Assembly (NCBI GenBank): GCA_021297815.1
Contig: JAJTGK010000001.1
Coordinates: 1-51,974 of the forward strand
Source of the DNA: Planctomycetaceae bacterium
GTDB taxonomy: Bacteria; Planctomycetota; Phycisphaerae; Phycisphaerales; SM1A02
DNA: 51,974 nucleotides
Direction: 5' to 3'
The notes under the pieces were generated by a model. That model was not told where the DNA came from and searched no databases. It was given only the letters and a program-made list of their open reading frames with translations. The position numbers and the translations under genes are program-made. Positions within the stretch are counted from its first letter, which is position 1; every line of letters begins with the position of its first letter. This document shows positions 45,585 through 51,974 of this stretch, one piece after another.

Positions 45585-46766
45585 TCACAGGCGTGGAGCG
45601 CCGAATGTCATGGCCTCGGCGGCGGTTGGATAGCCCTTGTCGTCCATCTGCGGGTCGCGGTCCAAGGTCTGAGGGGTTTCGACCGTGCCGAGGAACGGGT
45701 TATCGGCGTTCCCAAGGCTTGGCAGCGCGGCGGGAAGTTCCTTGCTCCACCAGAGGTTCGCCCCGAGCTTCAGGCCCGCGGGTTTCGTGTTCGGCTCGGC
45801 ATGGCAGAGCCGTCGCAGCGATCCGGGCGTCCACACGGTGAGGTTGTCGAGAAGGCGCGCCTCGATCGCGGCGAACGACGCGGGAGGTGCTGTCAGCAGG
45901 TAGACCTCCTCGCGCGGCTCGAGGAAGGTGCACTGCCGAACCACGGCGGCTTCGGCCGAGCCGAAGCGGAGTGGGCGGATCACATCCTTGAAGCGGCTTT
46001 CGATGATGTCGACGCGCCGTACGAGCGCGGGCGGGCCGCCATCCTTGCGTGACGATGCCGTGCCTCGCGTCGGCTCAGCGACATCGGTCTGGAAGACGGG
46101 GTTCTCGAATCCGATGGAGACGCCCGTCTCGATCGGTCCGCGCAGGAACGCACGGCGTACGGCGATGTCGCTCGAGGCGCCCTCGATCGCAATGCCGGCC
46201 TGCATGGGCTTGCCCGGTCTTGAGAAGAACTGGCACTCCTCGACGGTGACCTTCTCGGCATGCTCGATGCGCAGCGCCGCGCCAACGCAGTTCTCGAGGC
46301 GCGAGCGGCGCACGCCGACCTCGGAGGCGCCGCGGATCACGATGCCCGACTGCTCGGCAAGCCCACCGACGCCCGAGACGAGCACATCGGAGATGGCGAT
46401 GTCGCGCGATGCGCCCTGGCGGGTCGATTCGATGATGATGCCCGCGCGCCGCGCGTCCTTGACCGAAAGCCGCTCGATGCGGATATGCGCGCAGTCGGTC
46501 AGCTTGAGCGCCTCGCGCTTCGGCTCGATCTCGGCAAGCACGCCGTCCTCGAGGGGCCTGATCACGATGGGCTTGTCGGCGCTTCCCGAGACGCGTTCGA
46601 ACGCGGCGGGGATGTGCTCTCCCGGCGCGAGAAGCACGCGGTCGCCGGGCCTGAGCTTCGGTCCGAGGTTCGACCAGTCTTCGCCTGGGCGGACGATGTG
46701 CTCGGTTGCAGAGGCGAGCGATGCGATCGCAAGCGCTGCCGCGATGGAAGAGATCATGGCCTTCAT
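45585..46766 (-). CDS. Exported right-handed beta-helix protein
   Basis: 393 residues with a signal peptide (MKAMISSIAAALAIASLASA). VRPGEDWSNLGPKLRPGDRVLLAPGEH is the start typical of pectate-lyase-like (parallel beta-helix) proteins. The following ~300 residues have repeating short strands (GIIIES, GIVIRG, GAALRIEH, AGIAIEG). Such proteins bind or cut polysaccharides; no catalytic residues can be named here. A GC-rich hairpin near 45538-45556 lies downstream and may end the transcript. Confidence 0.78.
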   Translation of the reverse strand: MKAMISSIAAALAIASLASATEHIVRPGEDWSNLGPKLRPGDRVLLAPGEHIPAAFERVSGSADKPIVIRPLEDGVLAEIEPKREALKLTDCAHIRIERLSVKDARRAGIIIESTRQGASRDIAISDVLVSGVGGLAEQSGIVIRGASEVGVRRSRLENCVGAALRIEHAEKVTVEECQFFSRPGKPMQAGIAIEGASSDIAVRRAFLRGPIETGVSIGFENPVFQTDVAEPTRGTASSRKDGGPPALVRRVDIIESRFKDVIRPLRFGSAEAAVVRQCTFLEPREEVYLLTAPPASFAAIEARLLDNLTVWTPGSLRRLCHAEPNTKPAGLKLGANLWWSKELPAALPSLGNADNPFLGTVETPQTLDRDPQMDDKGYPTAAEAMTFGAPRL

Positions 46767-46817
46767 GATGCGCGGGCTTCCCAGGACAAGGACGGCGGCG
46801 GGAGCGATCCCGTTCCG

Positions 46818-47843
46818 TCAGGCGATGGTACGGTCGAGCGAGGACGCGCAGGTCGCGCGGATCACGACGGTGTTCGCGGAGAGGACGATGGCGCCTTCCT
46901 CGCAGGCGGCGGGGCGCAGCACGGTCGTGCCTGCGCGCGCCACGAAGCCGTCGCGCGCCGCAGACCACTGGGTTGCGCCGCCGACGGTGATCCAGATCTC
47001 GGGCACACCCGTCGGCGCGAGCGGGATCACGGCCCCCGAGCGCGACTCGAGCCATTCGACGGTGAAGAACGCGCTGCGGCAGAGGCGGCGCGTCGTGATG
47101 CCGCCCGCCTCGATGGCTCGGGCGTCCTTGCCGCGGACGAACCCGCGCACGCCGTCGCGCTGCGCCGAGCCGAACTTCATGCAGGCACGCGCCTCGGCGA
47201 CATGCAGCGGCCGCGCGGGGTCGTTGCGGTCCCAGTCCCAGACGCGGAAGGTCGTGTCGCTCGGGGTCTGGATCTCGGCGGCGAGGATGCCCTCGCCCAG
47301 GGCGTGGCAGGTGCCGCTCGGCAGGTAGACGCAATCGCCGCGCGCGACCTCGAAGCTCTCGAGGTGGTCGAGCGCGCGGCCCTCGGCGACCGCCGCAAAG
47401 AACGCGTCGGCATCGGTCGACTCGCGGATGCCGCGGTAGACGCGCGCGCCAGGCGCCGCGTCGAGCACGATCCACGCCTCGGTCTTGAGGTGCGCACCAG
47501 GGTGCGCGCGCACATACGCCGCGTCGGGGTGGACCTGCACCGAGAGGTTCTCCGCGGCATCGAGGAACTTCACGAGCAGCGGAAACGCGCCGTCGGGCGC
47601 GGGGTCGGCCGTGCCGAGGAGGTCGCGCGGGTGCGCGGCGCGAAGTTCGCGCAGCGAAAGCCCCGAGAACGGACCGCTCGCGATGCGCGACTGGCCGTCG
47701 GGGATCGTGTCGGGAAGATCGGCGACTTCCCATGTCTCACCGACCTTCGCGTCGGGAATCACGGGCTTGCCGTAGGAGGAGAGGCGGGTGCCTCCCCACG
47801 CGCGGGCCTTGGCGATGGGGTGGAAGCGAAGTGGCGGGAGCAT
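46818..47843 (-). CDS. manA: Mannose-6-phosphate isomerase, type I
   Basis: Zinc enzyme interconverting mannose-6-phosphate and fructose-6-phosphate. 341 residues; KARAWGGTRL start of the cupin fold, zinc ligands in SVQVHPD (His), KTEAWIVLD (Glu) and LPSGTCHALG (His), and the C-terminal cupin region. Start MLPPLRFHPIAKARAWGG; the frame is open far upstream but with no similarity. The fabZ-like gene ends 22 bp upstream, so the two are probably in one operon. Confidence 0.93.
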   Translation of the reverse strand: MLPPLRFHPIAKARAWGGTRLSSYGKPVIPDAKVGETWEVADLPDTIPDGQSRIASGPFSGLSLRELRAAHPRDLLGTADPAPDGAFPLLVKFLDAAENLSVQVHPDAAYVRAHPGAHLKTEAWIVLDAAPGARVYRGIRESTDADAFFAAVAEGRALDHLESFEVARGDCVYLPSGTCHALGEGILAAEIQTPSDTTFRVWDWDRNDPARPLHVAEARACMKFGSAQRDGVRGFVRGKDARAIEAGGITTRRLCRSAFFTVEWLESRSGAVIPLAPTGVPEIWITVGGATQWSAARDGFVARAGTTVLRPAACEEGAIVLSANTVVIRATCASSLDRTIA

Positions 47844-47865
47844 GCGGGAATCTCGGCTTGAAGAG

Positions 47866-48339
47866 CTAGATCGCCATGCCGGTGATCTGTGCTTCAAACA
47901 CGAGCTTGCCGCGTACCTGCGCCTGCACCTTCGAGATGAACCGCCGCGGGGTCGCCTCGATCTCCTGGATGAGCATGACGAAGGTGTCGCCAGGCACGAC
48001 CTGCCCACGGAAGACCGCATCGTCGCAGCGCAGGAAGCCGAGGAAGCCGAGCGCGGGGAACCGCGTGCGGAACAGCCAACTCGCCGCCTGGGCCGTCGCC
48101 TCGATCATCAGCACGCCCGGGTAGAGCGGCCTGCCCTTGATGTGGTGCTCGCACCAGAATTCGTCAGGCCTGATGTCCTTGATCGCGACGCATGTGCGCA
48201 TGTCGTCGCTGATCCAGGCAATGCGATCGCACTGGCGCATCGGGCCAGTCTGAGGAAGGAACTTGTCGAGCTCGACCTTGTCGGCGATGGTGCGCGACAG
48301 GTCGATGCCTGAGACTTCGAACAGCGGTTGGCTTGCCAC
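47866..48339 (-). CDS. FabZ/FabA-like 3-hydroxyacyl-ACP dehydratase (hotdog fold)
   Basis: 157 residues. HHIKGRPLYPGVLMIEATAQ corresponds to the FabZ active-site helix; the catalytic His and the Glu of MIEA are present. GTG start at 48339. It may dehydrate 3-hydroxyacyl-ACP in fatty-acid elongation. The middle is less typical than FabZ of other bacteria, so a lipid-A or polyketide-related paralogue is possible. It lies between the Hc1-like gene and manA. Confidence 0.82.
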   Translation of the reverse strand: MASQPLFEVSGIDLSRTIADKVELDKFLPQTGPMRQCDRIAWISDDMRTCVAIKDIRPDEFWCEHHIKGRPLYPGVLMIEATAQAASWLFRTRFPALGFLGFLRCDDAVFRGQVVPGDTFVMLIQEIEATPRRFISKVQAQVRGKLVFEAQITGMAI

Positions 48340-48354
48340 GGATTGACGGGGGCC

Positions 48355-48540
48355 TTAGGCCGCGCCGCCCTCCGAGTCGCGCATGTCGAGAACCTTCGCG
48401 CGGATCTGCTGCGCGCAGTCCTTGATGTCCTGCATGCTCTTGCGCACGCGGGTGCCCGCGGCCTTGTTACCGCCGACGGCCTTCTTCATGTCTTCCTCGA
48501 CCTCGCGGACGAGACGAACGAGCGTTTCATAGAGCTCCAT
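48355..48540 (-). CDS. Histone H1-like protein, Hc1 family
   Basis: 61 residues: MELYETLVRLVREVEEDMKK followed by GNKAAGTRVRKSMQDIKDCAQQIRAKV, as in the N-terminal part of chlamydial Hc1 and its planctomycete relatives. It lacks the Lys/Ala-rich DNA-binding tail of chlamydial Hc1, so it may bind DNA weakly or mainly oligomerise. AAAGGAG stands close to the ATG. It ends 15 bp before the fabZ-like gene start. Confidence 0.8.
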   Translation of the reverse strand: MELYETLVRLVREVEEDMKKAVGGNKAAGTRVRKSMQDIKDCAQQIRAKVLDMRDSEGGAA

Positions 48541-48611
48541 GCGTGTCTCCTTTGCAACGGTGAGGTGTCCGGAGCCTGCTGGTCCACCGGGCAGGTCCGA
48601 TCACTTGGGCC

Positions 48612-49190
48612 TTAGGGTAACGGCATTGGGGCTCGAAGTGTCTTCACGACGCCAAGAACCGCCTTGAATTGAGGATTTGCCGCGTCGGCGAGGAGCTCGT
48701 ACGCGGCCCCGAGGACGCCCGAGGGCACCGCACCCGCCCGCTCCATGCGCCGGAATGCCGGGGGAATCTGGTCGGGTCGGCCTGCCGAGATGGCGTCGGT
48801 CAGGAGGTAGGGCTGGCGACCCGCGGCGAGGAGGTCGAGGACCGTCTGCTGCACGCAGACATGGGCCTCGACGCCGCAGATGAGGACATCGTCGCAGCGC
48901 CTGGCCGAGAGCAGGGCCTCGACCTCGGGCAGCGCGGCGCTGAAGCGGGTCTTCTCGAAGGTCGTGGCGTGGCCCGCCGCAGCCTGCGCGATCGCGGGGG
49001 CGCTGTGGCCGAGGCCCTTCACATACTGCTCGGTCACGATGGTCGGGAGACCCAGCACCTTCGCCACCTCGATGGCGGCGGTGCAGTTGGCGACCACGCG
49101 CTCGGCGTCGAAGATGGTTGGAAGAAGGCGCTCCTGCACATCGATGACGAGGAGCGCGGTGCGCGCGGGGTGCAGTCGGGGTATCGGCAT
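48612..49190 (-). CDS. Isochorismatase-family cysteine hydrolase
   Basis: 192 residues with the family triad: Asp in LLVIDVQERLLP (about 17), Lys in FEKTRFSA (about 80) and Cys in CGVEAHVCVQQTV (about 112). Closest in look to the YcaC-type hydrolases of unknown substrate. It ends with an unrelated Leu/Pro tail. It starts 2 bp downstream of the purB stop, so it is translated from the same message. Confidence 0.88.
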   Translation of the reverse strand: MPIPRLHPARTALLVIDVQERLLPTIFDAERVVANCTAAIEVAKVLGLPTIVTEQYVKGLGHSAPAIAQAAAGHATTFEKTRFSAALPEVEALLSARRCDDVLICGVEAHVCVQQTVLDLLAAGRQPYLLTDAISAGRPDQIPPAFRRMERAGAVPSGVLGAAYELLADAANPQFKAVLGVVKTLRAPMPLP

Positions 49191-49192
49191 GG

Positions 49193-50641
49193 CTAGACGC
49201 GGAGTTCGGCCTTTGCGCCGAGCGAGGCGGCGTGGCGGCGGCGGATCGGTTCGACCACGGACGCGATGAAGCGGTCGGTCTGCTCGGGTGCGCGGCCCAC
49301 GAAGGACGCAGGTTCGAGCGCGCCCGCGAGGTCGACCTTCGCGAAGAACGGGTCGGACTTGAGGCGGGCCATGAGGTCGTTCGGCCGGCCGAAGCGCTTC
49401 ACTTCCTCGGCCGCGGCCATCGAGTGGACGCGGATCACCTCGTGCGCCTCCTGGCGGTCGGCGCCCGCGCGCGTGGCGGCGAGCATGATGTTCTCGCTCG
49501 CCATGAACGGCAGTTCGGCCGCGAGGTTCGCCGCGACCGTCGCCTCCCACACGACGAGGCCTTCGGCCACATTCGACATGATGTCGAGCGCGCCGTCGAG
49601 CGCGAGGAACGCCTCGGGCAGCACGAGGCGGCGGTTCGACGAGTCGTCGAGCGTGCGCTCGAGCCACTGCGTGGCGTGTGTCTGCAGCGGGTCGTTGACG
49701 AGCCCCATCACGAAGCGCGACAGGCCGCACGCGCGCTCGCAGCGCATCGGGTTGCGCTTGTAGGCCATCGCCGACGAGCCGATCTGGTCCTTCTCGAAGG
49801 GCTCCTCGACCTCCTTGCGGTTGGCGAGGAGGCGGATGTCGGTCGCGCACTTGTGCACGGCGCTGGCGGCGACCGCGAGGGCCGAGACGATCTGCGCGTC
49901 GACGAGCCGCGGGTAGGTCTGCCCGCATACGGAGAGCATGCGGTCGGCAGGCCAGCCGAGCTTCTCGGCGAAGCGCGCCTCGAGCGCGTCGACCTTGGCG
50001 GCGTCGCCGTCGAGAAGCCCGAGGTACGACGCCTGCGTGCCCGTCGCGCCGCGCAGGCCGCGCAGGCGCAGCGACGCGGCGGCGAACTCGACCTGCTCGA
50101 GCGCGATGGCGAAGTCCTGCGCCCAGAGCGTGGCGCGCTTGCCGACGGTGGTGGGCTGCGCGGGCTGGAAGTGCGTGAATCCGAGCGTGGGCAGCGCGCG
50201 CCAGCGCGCGGCGAAGGCGCCGAGGCGGTCGACCACGCGCGCGAGCTTCCCAGCCGTGAGCGCGAGCGCGTCGCGCAGCACGAGGAGATCGGCGTTGCAC
50301 ACCACATCCTGGCTCGTCGCGCCGAAGTGGATGATGGCGCGCGCCTCGGGCGCGGCGTCGCCGAGCGTGTGGACATGCGCCATCACATCGTGGCGCAGGC
50401 GCGATTCGTGCGCGGAGGCGGCGGCGAAGTCGATGTCGTCGAGATGCGCGCGGATCGCGTCGACCTGCGCGCGCGTGACGGGCATGCCGAGCTCATGCTG
50501 GCTCTCGGCGAGCGCGAGCCAGATGCGCCGCCAGGTCGAGAACTTGCGGCGTTCGCTCCACAGCTCGCGCATCGCGCGGCTTGCGTTGCGGGTCTCAAGC
50601 GGCGAGCGGTAGCCCGAATGCTGGTCGTTCTCGTGGGTCAC
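49193..50641 (-). CDS. purB: Adenylosuccinate lyase
   Basis: Releases fumarate from SAICAR and adenylosuccinate in purine synthesis. 482 residues of the fumarase/aspartase superfamily. Signature GSSAMAYKRNPMRCE, with the eukaryote-like MAYK form; TSQDVVCNADLLVLRDAL region. GTG start at 50641 with AGGA 6 nt upstream. It lies 8 bp after the plsY stop and 2 bp before the isochorismatase-family gene: one operon. Confidence 0.95.
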   Translation of the reverse strand: MTHENDQHSGYRSPLETRNASRAMRELWSERRKFSTWRRIWLALAESQHELGMPVTRAQVDAIRAHLDDIDFAAASAHESRLRHDVMAHVHTLGDAAPEARAIIHFGATSQDVVCNADLLVLRDALALTAGKLARVVDRLGAFAARWRALPTLGFTHFQPAQPTTVGKRATLWAQDFAIALEQVEFAAASLRLRGLRGATGTQASYLGLLDGDAAKVDALEARFAEKLGWPADRMLSVCGQTYPRLVDAQIVSALAVAASAVHKCATDIRLLANRKEVEEPFEKDQIGSSAMAYKRNPMRCERACGLSRFVMGLVNDPLQTHATQWLERTLDDSSNRRLVLPEAFLALDGALDIMSNVAEGLVVWEATVAANLAAELPFMASENIMLAATRAGADRQEAHEVIRVHSMAAAEEVKRFGRPNDLMARLKSDPFFAKVDLAGALEPASFVGRAPEQTDRFIASVVEPIRRRHAASLGAKAELRV

Positions 50642-50649
50642 GGTGGTTC

Positions 50650-51396
50650 CTACACATTCTCGTCGGTGGCCGCGGGTGGCGCCGCGGCGGGCTTGGGCTG
50701 GCCGACCTTGCTCTCGGTGCCTGCGCGGATGCGCGCGATGTTCGAGCGGTGCTTGAAGACCACGAAGGCGGCGATCGCGGCGCTGGCCGCGAGGAACGGC
50801 GCGGCGGCGCGCACGCCCGCGGTCCCGTTCGACGAGAGCGCCGCGACAAGCACCGCGCACGGCACGCTCAGCGCGGCGACCATCGAGCCGAGGCTGACCA
50901 TGCGGAAGATCGCGACGACCGCGAGCCAGAGGAGGAGCGCGAGAAGCGCGGGCAGCGTGAGCACGGGCCACATCGCCGCGAGCGCGCCGAAGCCCGTGGC
51001 CACGCCCTTGCCGCCCTTGAAGCCGATCCACGGCGAGAGCGTGTGGCCGACGATGCACGCGGCGGCGGTCGCGAGCCAGCACCAGGCGACCGAGGGGGGG
51101 AACCCGCCCGCCTTGACGCCGAGCGATCCGAGCAGCCAGCCCGCCGCAAGGACGGGCGCGGCGCCCTTCGCCGCATCGAGCAGGAAGCAGGCGACGCCCC
51201 ACGGTCGGCCGAGGGTGCGGCCGAGGTTCGTGGCGCCGTAGTTCTTCGAGCCCACGGTGCCGAGGTCGATGCCGCGGGTGCGCGCGAGAAGGTGCGCGGT
51301 GGGGATCGTGCCGAGCAGGTACGCACCCACAGGCAGCATGGCCCAGAGGAGGGGCGTCGGGTCGCCGATTGCGGCGGGCGTCGAGGGCGCGTCCAT
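50650..51396 (-). CDS. plsY: Glycerol-3-phosphate acyltransferase PlsY
   Basis: Integral membrane enzyme moving acyl groups from acyl phosphate to glycerol-3-phosphate, the first step of phospholipid synthesis. 248 residues, with the three conserved loops GSKNYGATNLGR, GHTLSPWIGFKGGKGVATGFG and HRSNIARIRAGTESKVG, and several hydrophobic helices. TATCAT is 7 nt before the ATG, without a Shine-Dalgarno. Confidence 0.95.
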   Translation of the reverse strand: MDAPSTPAAIGDPTPLLWAMLPVGAYLLGTIPTAHLLARTRGIDLGTVGSKNYGATNLGRTLGRPWGVACFLLDAAKGAAPVLAAGWLLGSLGVKAGGFPPSVAWCWLATAAACIVGHTLSPWIGFKGGKGVATGFGALAAMWPVLTLPALLALLLWLAVVAIFRMVSLGSMVAALSVPCAVLVAALSSNGTAGVRAAAPFLAASAAIAAFVVFKHRSNIARIRAGTESKVGQPKPAAAPPAATDENV

Positions 51397-51403
51397 CGAT
51401 GCG

Positions 51404-51409
51404 ATGATA
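51404..51409 (-). promoter_or_regulatory. -10-like box TATCAT before plsY
   Basis: Minus-strand TATCAT (5 of 6 matches) is followed by cgcatcg (7 nt) and the plsY ATG. It could start a leaderless plsY-purB-hydrolase message. Confidence 0.4.
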
Positions 51410-51426
51410 CGGAAAGCGCGCGGGTC

Positions 51427-51693
51427 CTACTCGCCGCGCCAGAGCGGAGTGCCGAACTTCGCGCGGTGCCAGCGGCCCGTGACCTTGCGCAGTTCGGCGG
51501 CGATCGACAGCAGCACGGCTTGCGGCAAGGGCGCGGTCAACTCCACATGGCCGGGCTGCACCGCGACCTCGGGCGAGGCGACACCCTGGCGCTCGGCGAC
51601 TTCGTGCGCCGACGCCACGACGAGGTCGGCGACCAGCGGGTCGGCTAGCGACTGCTCGTACGCGGCGTGCAGCTTGATTCGGTTCAGCTCCAC
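51427..51693 (-). CDS. Small hypothetical protein
   Basis: 88 residues, GTG start, no signal peptide or membrane helix. MELNRIKLHAAYEQSLADPLVADLVVASAHEVAERQGV and a C-terminal Trp/Arg-rich end (GRWHRAKFGTPLWRG) are visible. The family was not recognised. It sits 30 bp upstream of plsY on the same strand. Confidence 0.6.
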   Translation of the reverse strand: MELNRIKLHAAYEQSLADPLVADLVVASAHEVAERQGVASPEVAVQPGHVELTAPLPQAVLLSIAAELRKVTGRWHRAKFGTPLWRGE

Positions 51694-51739
51694 GGTGGTC
51701 GCGCCTTGGTGCGGTGTGATGGGCTTTCGAGCGCCGAAC

Positions 51740-51974
51740 CTAGCGTCGGTCGAAGAGGAGGAGCGTCGCCGTGATGGCCTGCGCGAACACCGCGGCGCCG
51801 ATCCATCGCGCGAAGGTGGTCTCGTCGGCGAGGTTGAGGAACGCGGCGGTTGCGAGCAGGATCGCCACCAGCTGCACGCCGAGCGCGGCGAAGCGCAGCG
51901 CGCCCGATTCGGACCGGCGCAGGCGGAGCGCGCGGACCTCTTCGGCGAGTTCGCCGAGCGCGCGCCGCAGCCGC
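51740..51974 (-). CDS. Small membrane protein, partial (N-terminus outside the window)
   Basis: Reads from the right edge to the stop at 51740. The 77 visible residues start inside an amphipathic Arg/Leu/Glu helix (RLRRALGELAEEVRALRLRR), followed by two hydrophobic segments (ALGVQLVAILLATAAFL and AAVFAQAITATLLLF) and the ending DRR. Codon use fits the neighbours. Function unknown. Confidence 0.55.
   Translation of the reverse strand, partial: RLRRALGELAEEVRALRLRRSESGALRFAALGVQLVAILLATAAFLNLADETTFARWIGAAVFAQAITATLLLFDRR

Overview
The window is GC-rich, densely coding DNA, most likely from a planctomycete of class Phycisphaerae. The lineage call is an inference. It rests on four secreted proteins ending in dockerin-like Ca-binding tails (DLA-x-LLG-x-WG), planctomycete-style GACC and YCC-x-x-x-WD cysteine repeats, a chlamydial/planctomycete histone H1-like (Hc1) protein, a sigma-like factor translationally coupled to a membrane Ser/Thr kinase, and a B12-dependent ribonucleotide reductase. 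I see 40 protein genes (one cut by the right edge), no tRNA or rRNA, no CRISPR array and no recognisable transposase or integrase.

Layout: 1-1048 is non-coding and packed with direct and inverted repeats. 1049-5536 (minus) makes and balances dNTPs: nrdJ and dcd. 5537-6355 is a gene-free gap with a perfect palindrome and a short tandem repeat. 6356-8674 is a UvrD/PcrA helicase. 8718-18019 is mostly minus strand: SthA transhydrogenase, prolyl oligopeptidase, methionine aminopeptidase, an Asn/Gly-rich low-complexity protein, HutI, a SixA-like phosphatase (plus), a STAS protein and a ChaN-like lipoprotein. 18129-22197 (plus) holds two exported dockerin-tailed proteins, followed by a paired palindromic element. 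22494-26703 (minus): polyprenyl synthase, methyltransferase, tandem thioredoxin protein, panC. 26875-29105 (plus): a compact iscS-iscU-iscA Fe-S operon closed by a clear terminator. 29245-31245: an M3-like metallopeptidase. 31365-34499 (plus): BamE-like lipoprotein, sigma-like factor, Ser/Thr kinase. 34807-41703: a 1229-residue multicopper oxidase, an SGNH hydrolase and a trypsin-like protease. 41912-51974 (all minus): a lone atpD, a small unknown, an anti-sigma/ECF sigma pair, a beta-helix protein, manA, a FabZ-like dehydratase, the Hc1-like protein, an isochorismatase-family hydrolase, purB, plsY and two unknowns.

Most of the window is housekeeping metabolism mixed with secreted proteins. 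The most unusual signals are: (i) a recurrent TAnnnT-type box lying only 6-9 nt before start codons that lack a Shine-Dalgarno sequence, suggesting leaderless transcription; (ii) two ~55-bp GTGCCTGGCAC palindromic modules between convergent genes; (iii) a twin hairpin between iscS and iscU; (iv) a nearly uncharged Asn/Gly/aromatic-rich protein; (v) a multicopper oxidase fused to about 15 Asp/Asn-rich repeats; (vi) an atpD with no other ATP synthase gene beside it. I did not find a clearly new multi-gene defence or biosynthetic system.
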